From Corbicula japonica (lineage: Eukaryota; Mollusca; Bivalvia; Venerida; Cyrenidae), in NCBI GenBank assembly GCA_038501625.1, contig JAZAYU010000012.1, positions 2,356,001 to 2,420,000 of the forward strand: a stretch of 64,000 nt of DNA, written 5' to 3'. Made by a program: the position numbers and the translations under genes. Shown piece after piece: positions 57,001-64,000 of this stretch; position 1 is the stretch's first letter, and each line of letters starts with the position of its first letter. The notes under the pieces are model-generated. The model worked only from the letters and a program-made list of their open reading frames with translations. It searched no databases and was not told where the DNA came from.

Positions 57001-60000
57001 GCGACAGCATCACTTTGACACGAACCAGAGGACATGTAACATGACAGGTAATATTTGAATTTATTAAACTCTCTCCACCTCAAATGTGAAAGAAATTTTG
57101 TGAATCTGTTATGTATCATTTTAAAAACCAAATATCATCAATCAATGCAGAAAAAATCCGTGGAGGTGGTCTTTCTGATATTTGATTTGGTTATGTAGAT
57201 ATTTATGTCCCCCCCCCTCTGGGGGAGACATATTGTTTTTGCCCTCTCCGTCTGTCTGTCTGTCACACTTCGTTTCTGCTCAATAACTCGAGTACCCCTT
57301 GACCCAGAGCCTTCAAACTTCATAGGGTGATAGCCCTTATTGAGTAGAAGAACCCTATTGATTTTGGGGTCAGTAGGTCAAAGGTCAAGGTCACAGTGAC
57401 CCAAAGAGTGAAAACCGTTTCCGCTCAATAACTCGAGTACCCTTTGACCCAGAGCCTCCAAACTTCATAGGGTGATAGCCCTTATTGAGTGGAAGAACCC
57501 TATTGATTTTGGGGTCAGTAGGTCAAAGGTCAAGGTCAAAGTGACCCGAAGAGTGAAAACCGTTTTCGCTCAATAACTCAAGTACCCTTTGACCCAGAGC
57601 CTCCAAACTTCATAGGGTGACAGCCCTTATTGAGTAGAAGAACCCTATTGATTTTGGGGTCAGTAGGTCAAAGGTCAAGGTCACAGTGACCTGAAGAGTG
57701 AAAACCGTTTCCGCTCAATAACTCGAGTACCCTTTGACCCAAAGCCTTCAAACTTCATAGGGTGATAGCCCTTATTGAGTAGAAGAACCATATTGATTTT
57801 GGGGTCAGTAGATCAAAGGTCAAGGTCACAGTGACCTGAAGAGTGAAACCGTTTCCACTCAATAACCCAAGTACCTTTTGACCCAGAGCCTTCAAACTTC
57901 ATAGGATGACAGCCCTTATCGAGTAGAAGAACCCTATTGATTTTGGGGTCAGTAGGTCAAAGGTCAAGGTCACAGTGACTCGAAGAGTGAAAACCGTTTC
58001 CGCTCAATAATTTCAGTACCCTTTGACCCAGAGCCTTCAAACTTCATAGGGTGATAGCCCTTATTGAGTAGAAGAACCCTACTGATTTTGGGGTCAGTAG
58101 GTCAAAGGTCAAGGTCACAAGGTCCCGAAGCGTGAAAACCGTTTCCGCTCAATAATTCGAGTACCCTTTGACCCAGAGCCTTCAAACTTCATAGGATGAC
58201 AGCCCTTATTGAGTAGAAGAACCCTATTGATTTTGATGTCAGTAGGTCAAAGGTCAAGGTCACAGGGGCCCGAAGAGTGAAAACCATTTCTGCTCCATAA
58301 CTTGAGTACCCTTTGACCCAGGGACTTCAAACTTCATAGGTTGATAGCCATTATTGAGTAGAAGAACCCTATTGATTTTGGGGTCAGTAGGTCAAAGGTC
58401 AAGGTCACAGGGGCCTGAAGAGTGAAAACCGTTTCCGCTCAATAACTGGAGTACCGTTTGACCCACAGCCTTCAAAATTCATAGGGTGATAGCCCTTTTT
58501 GATTAGAAGAACCCTATTGATTTTGGGGTCAGTAGGTCAAAGGTCAAGGTCACAGGGGCCTGAAGAGTGAAAACCGTTTCCACTCAAAAACAGGAGTTCT
58601 ATTTTACCCAGACCATTCAAACGATGGATGTCCTTATTGAGTAGAGGACTCCTATTGATTTTGGGGTCAGTAGGTCAAAGGTCAAGGTCACAGGGGCCCC
58701 AAAGAGTAAAAACCGTATCCAGTCAATTACTGGAGTACCGCTTGACCCAGAGCATTTTAACTAAATAGGGTAATAGCCCTTATTGAGTACAAGAACCCTA
58801 TTGATTATGGGATCAGTAGGTCAAAGGTCAAGGTCACAGGGGTCTGGGCGAAGGGGGGGGGGCGGCACAGGGGGGAGACATGCGTTTTTCACAAAAAACA
58901 TCTAGTTGTGTTTGTTTCCACCCTATGGGAAATTTGCATATTTGGTTGCAATTTGTTGTTTTTTTTGGGGACGGGGGGATTGAGGATTGTCATTAGAAAA
59001 TTCCATTCATTTAATAATAATAATAATAATAACTTTATTTAAAGAGGAAAACACAGTTGGGACAGAGCCCAATCTTCCCTGTGTTCCTCTATTATATACA
59101 TTGACAATATATACAAGACAACAAATGAATTGAAGAAATATAAAATGAGACAAGATGAATAATAACATAGAGAACAATATAAACAGATATCAAATATGGA
59201 AAGTACTAATGTTGTTGGGAGTGGTACTTCGAAACTGGTGTACTGAACTCGTACTTTATATAGTTTTTCTTGAAATGAAGTATATTTGTTGAATTTTTTA
59301 CAAAATCTGGGAGAGAATTCCAAATAACAGCACCTGAATATGAGAATGATTTTCGATAAATTTCATGTTTTGGTTTGGGTACATACAAAGAAAGGGAAGT
59401 TTTTGAGCGCAAGCATTTTGAATGTATATCAGAGACTAATGTAAATCGATTGTTTAGATAACTTGGGGCAGCATTGTGCATTGTTTTAAACATAAGTATT
59501 GCCTTTTTGAATTTAATTCTTTGATTGAATGTCATCCAGTTGAGTTCTTTAAAGAGTTGTTGTGATGGAGTTTCATAATTTTTGTCAAGAATTAAACGGG
59601 CTGCTCTTTTCTGAAAACATATAATACGGTTTATAAGTTCTACATTGCAATTCCCCCAGATAGTGCAGCAGTAATCAATATGGGGAAGGATGTATGCATT
59701 GAAAAATAATTTGCGCATTGGTAAAGACAAGTAATATTTTATTCTTCCCAGTAAAAACAGTAGGGAATTACACTTTTTGAGAGTGTTTTCTACCTGTACA
59801 GTCCAATTAAGGGTACTGTCAATATGTACTCCTAAAAGTTTTTCGCACGTGCTCACTTCAATGGTTTCGCCATTTACTTGAAGGTTGTTAGCTGATTCCA
59901 AAAGAGACTGCTTTGAACGTGAAGTAATGTACATAAGTTTGTTTTTTTTAGAGTTTATAACCATTGAATTACTAAGGCACCATTCTTGAACATTTTTAAG

Positions 60001-63000
60001 GTCTTGATTGAGTGTGTCAGTTACATCATCTATAGAATTTGAAGAGAAATATAAAGTTGAATCATCGGCAAACATATTTGTTTGAGAGTTTTGGCTTACC
60101 AATGGCATATCATTAATGAAAATAATGAATAGAAGAGGCCCAAGTACAGAGCCTTGGGGCACACCTCTTTTGATTGGTTGACTTTCTGAAAAAGTGTTGG
60201 AAATAGATACTTGCTGTGTACGACCATTTAGGTAAGACCTGAACCACTGTATTGCAGAGCTATTGAATTTATATATTTCTAATTTTTCTATAAGAATTTC
60301 ATGATCTATCATGTCAAAAGCCTTTGATAGATCAAGGAAGAGGGTACCAGTGATTTTATTTTCATCAACTGCATTTATCCAATCATCTAGAATTGCTGTC
60401 AAGGCAGTTTCACATGAGTGATGAGATCTGAAACCCGACTGCCTCTCATGTGTCAAACTGTGCTTGTTTAAGTATGATTTAATATTATTGCTAACATGTC
60501 GTTCTAAAATTTTTGACAGAATTGGAAGAATAGAAATTGGACGGTAGTTGGCTATGTCATGTTTTTGTCCCTTCTTAAAAATTGGAGTAACCTTTGCTAT
60601 TTTGAAGAGATTTGGGTAGGTTTTGGTTTGAATACTGAGATTTAAAATGTATGTAATTGTATCAGATATAACTTCTGCACTGATTTTTAAGAATTTTGCT
60701 GCCAATCCATCAAGGCCTGTAGACTTGGAAGTTGGCAATGTTAGTAGTTGTTCTTTTACAAAAGCAGAATCTAACAAGGGTAAATTAAACTCGGTATTAG
60801 GCTGTGTTTTTGAACAAACAAAATTTTTAAGCTCGAAATGTTTATTCTTATGACTAGTAGGCGTGGTGAAATTTTGAGAAAGTGAGGTGAAGTATGTGTT
60901 GAATTTATTTGCTGCAATTTCGGGGTCTGTAATAGGATTTCCTTCATCATCATTGATTACACAATGATCATGGAATGAATTTTTGTTTGATAAATTTTTC
61001 AAATTTTTCCATAGTATTTTTGGATTTTTTTTATTGTCATTGATTGTTTTAGAAAAGAATGACTTTTTAGTCTCATGGATAAGATACTGGACAATATTTC
61101 GGCTTTGTTTGTAATTAACAGTGTCACCTGAGCGTTTAAAATTGTCCCTTATTTTTATGGCTTCAGTTATTTCAGAGGAAAACCAGTCAGGTTGGATTGG
61201 GTATTTAACTTTCTTTTTCCTTTTAGGTGCATGATATTCCAAAACGTTTAAAAATATACTACAGAAGTAATCTAAAGCATCATCAGGATCATCAAAAATT
61301 TCAATAACTGACAAGGGCTGACTGGATAGATCATTCAAAAAGGCATCTTGCGAAAAGTGTTTCATACTTCTGTAATTTATGATATTTGAAGCACCACTCC
61401 CAGAATGGTTTGTAAAAAGTTTTCGTGTGAAACAAACTGCATAATGGTCACTTAAAGAAATTGGTTGAACATCGATTTTAACAATATTGTTTGGCAAATT
61501 TGTGTAAACATGATCAATTATTGTTGCAGTCAAGTTTGTCACTCTTGTATGTGTTTTAACCATTTGTGTAAGGTGAGAATTGTCCACAATGCCTATCCAG
61601 CGTTTGTTTACTTTTTGTAAGTCACTGTAGTCAAAGTTAAGATCACCTAGTAGAATAATTTCAGTATCTTCAATTAAAATTTGTTCCATACTAGTTTCTA
61701 TCCTATCGAGCCAATCTTGAGTTGCTGATGGTGGCCTATAAACATATCCTAATAGGAAGGGTTTTTGTTTACCATGTCGAATTTTTAGCCAAATCATTTC
61801 TTGGTCATCCTTTTCAAATTGTACCATTCTCTCACAAACAATATCACTTCTTATATAAATTACTAAGCCACCACCATTTGATTTCCTATCTTTTCTAATT
61901 ATTTGGTACCCTGGAATAGATACCTCAGCATCGGAAAATGTAGAATTTAGAAATGTTTCACATAGGCCAAATATTTGAATATTTCCCTGTTCTTGAAGTA
62001 TGTGTTTGATTTGATCCAATTTAGGATAAAGATAGTGAATGTTCAGATGGACTATGTTCATTCCTCTCTTTGAAAACCATTTAGAGCATTGAGGTGGTGT
62101 GATTTGATTGATAACTAATGTCTCCGATTCGCTGGTGGATACCATATTGGTGCTGGCGGCATTGGCATCCACTGCATTGGTATTCTGTCTCCTGGGTGTC
62201 TGTTCCAGTTCCAATCTGTGTGGTAGCTGTTTCTCCGGTATGGTTCCTTGATTTGATTTGGGCCTTGGTGAAAATGTGAGGCATATGATCTGTTGGGTAA
62301 TCCAGTGGCCTCATGGATGACGTTTTTCATGGTTGCCTAGAACTGCACCACCTTGTGAGTTAAGATGAACCTCATCGTAGTAGAGACTGTGCTTATTTTC
62401 AAAGTCTACAGTATTGTCCAGGAAGATGTGATCATTGTCATTACACAGATCTTTGAGAGACTCATTTACAGCTGAGATTCTTTGGGCTGATAACTTGTCC
62501 CTTTTTTTTGGTAAGATAGAGGAAAGGATTATTTTTGTTTGCGGATTGTAGTAATGAACTGTGTGTAACAAGTCCCTGAAATCTTCGACAATAGATGATG
62601 GGCTATCAGCTTCTGAAATGTTGTTGATTCCTGCATGGATCATAACTACTTCAGCATTTTTGAATCTATCTGTGTCTGCCAATGAGGTAACAGAGTTTTC
62701 AATCGTTTTGACTCTCGCTCCTCTGTGTGATTTGATGGTCAGATCTAAGTTATTTCCAGCCAGTTTACCTCTGCTTAGTACTTTTGTTACAGAGTCTCCA
62801 AGAATGATAACACTTTTTTTCTTGTTAACATCTCCTGATTGCAAATTTGAAGAATTGCTCGTCTTACGGTTCTTATGTGTTGGTGAATGATGCTGCTTTG
62901 GTTGCTCGGTGGAATTACTGGTATTTGCTTGCAAACATTTTGATTCAGTGGGATGGACATTAAGCCAATGGTTTTGGTTATTATTTGTTAAATGCGTAAG

Positions 63001-63966
63001 TTTCTATTTTGTATTTTCAAGTATGTCAATCAAAATGTAAATTACCATTGTTTTGCAAGTAGATGTGATAAAGTTGGCCTTTAACCATCTACATGTATTT
63101 GTCCTTTGCATTTATTTTCAACCTTTCTGTTCAGTTGTATATTTGCAAAAGATGGTAATCCATTTAATGATGGAATCAATATTTTGTTAAGCTCATTAGG
63201 GTATTTAAGAATTTAGTCAATATTTTGTTGTGTTCATCAGGGTGTGGAAAACATGTTGGCTGTTTGAAATGTATACTTTTAACAACCAAATGCTGTTCAT
63301 ATCCAGATGAAAACAACAGATTTTTGATTTTATTCTTATTTTAACAATCCTGAATCAGTTCTTACCTAACTATTGATTAAATAGTTATTTAGATACGCTG
63401 TTTGAGCAGCCATGTTGATGGCCGAGTATTAAATGACTGCACGCATCTAGTAGCAAAAGGTCCATGCACATCGGCATCACATTTTTAAACATAGATTAGT
63501 ATTCAGTCAAAATATATTTGATTCACTCAAAGGCTTTGATTGTAGCCACGTTCAAAGGCTTTAAGCAAATGTTTTTCTCCACAAAAAGGAAAAATGAAAG
63601 TCAGAATGAAGACTTCCTTCAAAGCTAAGTGCAAGAGTGTAAATAAATGAGTGTTACCATCTTGTAAACTTGTAGCCTTGCATGGCTTTACAAGGTTTTT
63701 TGTATACATTTCAAACCTCCCTTCAGAGGAGCACCCAAATGTGGTCTTTGAACGGAGGTGGGCTTTGTTCACTGGTGAATTTGCTCTTTTAAGTTGCCAT
63801 TAGTACAAATAAAATGTGGGTTTTGTTTACAGGCTGTCTATAGCACAGGTTGGACTATAATGGCTTTGTAATTCTGTTTTTCAGTGTTGTCAATGTTGCC
63901 AACCTTGAGGGAGCGGCTCATTGCAGAGCTCAACACAGAAGCCATAACAGAAAAGCTCAAAACTCA
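54091..63966 (+). CDS. PEX3: PEX3, peroxisomal biogenesis factor 3 (first four exons; continues beyond the window)
   Basis: Exons: 54091-54163 (MLYSFLRFIKRHKKKLFLTA, VILV), 55608-55692 (GRYVYYYVSKRLKEFQDKEA, ADCLEHAR), 57001-57047 (RQHHFDTNQRTCNMT) and 63885-63966 (VLSMLPTLRERLIAELNTEA, ITEKLKTQ). Junctions are in phase with GT-AG introns. The short basic RHKKK stretch followed by a hydrophobic segment is the N-terminal peroxisomal targeting and membrane anchor. R-Q-x-HF...NQRTCNMT-VLSMLPTLRE is diagnostic of PEX3. PEX3 is the membrane receptor that docks PEX19 and inserts peroxisomal membrane proteins. Intron 1 carries a MITE, intron 2 dispersed short repeats, and intron 3 (6.8 kb) a tandem array and a LINE. 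The start ATG matches the family N-terminus; 5' UTR lies between 53836 and 54090. Confidence 0.97.
54372..55236. mobile_element. MITE with ~50-bp inverted ends in PEX3 intron 1
   Basis: Left gaggagactatacaggtact ... ctcgaccggttctag, and the inverse at 55185-55236 (ccggagccggtcaaggag ... agtacctgtatagtctcttc). The interior of about 760 bp is non-coding. Confidence 0.7.
56500..56830. repeat. Dispersed GTAGATCCAGATCA-type repeat in PEX3 intron 2
   Basis: agtgtagatccagatca, gccggctgatctggatct and agtctagatccagatcac alternate in both orientations, and aaccctttcctgtatagat / atctatacaggaaagggtt forms an inverted pair. Related copies: 38725-38960, 39845-39890, 41890-42010, 55980-56035. Confidence 0.6.
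57204..58915 (+). repeat. Eleven-unit ~145-bp tandem array with AGGTCA half-sites, PEX3 intron 3
   Basis: Bounded on the left by tatgtccccccccctctggg + ggagacata and on the right by ggggggagacatgcgttttt. Units recur every ~145 bp (57279, 57424, 57569, ...) with the phrases ctcaataactcgagtaccc, gacccagagccttcaaactt and gggtcagtaggtcaaaggtc. Each unit carries aggtcaaaggtcaaggtca; units 3 and 4 add cagtgacct. Non-coding. Structurally like the arrays at 18125 and 43513. Confidence 0.85.
59206..62214 (-). CDS. LINE ORF2: APE endonuclease / reverse transcriptase, 1002 aa, intact
   Basis: Endonuclease (EEP fold) at about residues 52-262: N58, E86 (LCETFL), GDLNFD 190-195, IDHVY 233-237, SDHYAV 255-260. 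Reverse transcriptase at about 480-760: STGLDGL 498-504, NYRPISILPILSKI 556-569, LFLDLSKAFD 625-634, RGVPQGSVLGPLLF 683-696, and the catalytic FADD at 715-718. The C-terminal region ends in a typical FSYSGAVIWNSLP segment. The SKAFD and RGVPQGSVLGPLLF wording fits the Jockey-superfamily CR1/L2 group. It nicks target DNA and reverse-transcribes its own RNA. No stop or frameshift is seen. The first ATG may be slightly upstream of the true start, as ORF1 in another frame overlaps it. Confidence 0.93.
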   Translation of the reverse strand: MELEQTPRRQNTNAVDANAASTNMVSTSESETLVINQITPPQCSKWFSKRGMNIVHLNIHYLYPKLDQIKHILQEQGNIQIFGLCETFLNSTFSDAEVSIPGYQIIRKDRKSNGGGLVIYIRSDIVCERMVQFEKDDQEMIWLKIRHGKQKPFLLGYVYRPPSATQDWLDRIETSMEQILIEDTEIILLGDLNFDYSDLQKVNKRWIGIVDNSHLTQMVKTHTRVTNLTATIIDHVYTNLPNNIVKIDVQPISLSDHYAVCFTRKLFTNHSGSGASNIINYRSMKHFSQDAFLNDLSSQPLSVIEIFDDPDDALDYFCSIFLNVLEYHAPKRKKKVKYPIQPDWFSSEITEAIKIRDNFKRSGDTVNYKQSRNIVQYLIHETKKSFFSKTINDNKKNPKILWKNLKNLSNKNSFHDHCVINDDEGNPITDPEIAANKFNTYFTSLSQNFTTPTSHKNKHFELKNFVCSKTQPNTEFNLPLLDSAFVKEQLLTLPTSKSTGLDGLAAKFLKISAEVISDTITYILNLSIQTKTYPNLFKIAKVTPIFKKGQKHDIANYRPISILPILSKILERHVSNNIKSYLNKHSLTHERQSGFRSHHSCETALTAILDDWINAVDENKITGTLFLDLSKAFDMIDHEILIEKLEIYKFNSSAIQWFRSYLNGRTQQVSISNTFSESQPIKRGVPQGSVLGPLLFIIFINDMPLVSQNSQTNMFADDSTLYFSSNSIDDVTDTLNQDLKNVQEWCLSNSMVINSKKNKLMYITSRSKQSLLESANNLQVNGETIEVSTCEKLLGVHIDSTLNWTVQVENTLKKCNSLLFLLGRIKYYLSLPMRKLFFNAYILPHIDYCCTIWGNCNVELINRIICFQKRAARLILDKNYETPSQQLFKELNWMTFNQRIKFKKAILMFKTMHNAAPSYLNNRFTLVSDIHSKCLRSKTSLSLYVPKPKHEIYRKSFSYSGAVIWNSLPDFVKNSTNILHFKKNYIKYEFSTPVSKYHSQQH
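62115..63005 (-). pseudogene. LINE ORF1: SGNH/GDSL-type hydrolase domain, 5'-truncated and frameshifted
   Basis: The frame is open from about 63005 (...NNQNHWLNVHPTE...) with no ATG at its start. The SGNH blocks are present: KKSVIILGDSVTKVL (nucleophile Ser), MIHAGINNI (Gly/Asn block) and YYDEVHLNSQG (Asp/His), so the catalytic triad is conserved. The frame ends prematurely at 62311; a second frame (MKNVIHEATGLPNRSYASHF ... to 62115) looks like the original C-terminus, implying a one-base indel near 62328. Esterase-type ORF1 proteins are known in CR1/L2 elements. Confidence 0.75.
63006..63884. other. Remainder of PEX3 intron 3
   Basis: AT-rich with no repeat or exon that I can support. Ends in the pyrimidine-rich acceptor ctgtttttcag before exon 4. 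Confidence 0.6.
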
Positions 63967-64000
63967 GTAAGTCAGTGACAGGTGTTATTTTATTTTATTT

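Larger units (their letters stand above)
59014..63005 (-). mobile_element. Non-LTR retrotransposon (CR1/L2-like), antisense in PEX3 intron 3
   Basis: Minus-strand order: partial ORF1 with SGNH hydrolase domain (from about 63005), ORF2 with endonuclease and reverse transcriptase (62214-59206), 3' UTR, then an ATT-type microsatellite tail at about 59014-59034, a common 3' end of CR1/L2-group elements. ORF1 has no ATG at its upstream end, so the copy is probably 5'-truncated. No target duplication was identified. Confidence 0.85.

Noticed and set aside
57138..57323. Minus-strand 61-residue frame
   Set aside because: Lies in the boundary of the intron 3 tandem array and shows no protein features.

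Overview
The window is nuclear DNA of an animal, most likely a bivalve or other mollusc. It is AT-rich and gene-poor, with small exons, GT-AG introns and long introns full of inverted-repeat elements. Two conserved animal genes are recognisable from spliced exons: mago nashi (exon-junction complex) and PEX3 (peroxisome biogenesis). Several short tandem-array repeats have the look of mollusc repeats; that lineage guess is inference from general familiarity, not a database match.

Layout. (1) 1-145 is one unidentified minus-strand exon leaving the window. (2) 1501-9228 is a structurally complete DNA transposon of ISL2EU type, with matching terminal inverted repeats, TA on both flanks and two convergent, apparently intact spliced genes: a SWIM/YqaJ-type exonuclease (+) and a THAP-DDE transposase (-). 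(3) 9350-9712 is a ~33-bp minisatellite. (4) 10424-32171 holds minus-strand secreted-protein exons: a small Cys-rich gene (10424-12025), then a long modular gene (14895-32171) with signal peptide, Pro/Thr linkers, WxxW mucin-type domains, a double-Cys module and a VWC-like module. Its middle is a recent tandem duplication (about 17151-25118 and 25119-30312). Differences between the two units give empty-site evidence for two mobile elements. (5) 32500-36100 is gene-free, with small foldback elements. (6) 38198-47620 (-) is mago nashi in five exons, its introns loaded with TIR elements, a tRNA-derived SINE, tandem-array elements and two large foldbacks. (7) 50315-52627 (+) is a spliced MULE-type transposase relic with two nonsense codons. 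(8) 54091-63966 (+) is the 5' half of PEX3 (four exons; continues off the right edge). Its intron 3 contains an 11-unit ~145-bp array rich in AGGTCA half-sites and an antisense non-LTR retrotransposon with an SGNH-hydrolase ORF1 and an intact 1002-aa endonuclease/reverse transcriptase ORF2.

How the parts relate: the host genes are unrelated housekeeping or secreted genes. Most of the remaining structure is mobile DNA. The most system-like unit is the ISL2EU element, whose two genes pair a DDE transposase with a lambda-exonuclease-fold nuclease and start about 70 bp inside opposite ends. All exon chains were assembled by eye from splice sites and reading phase; no transcripts or database searches were available.
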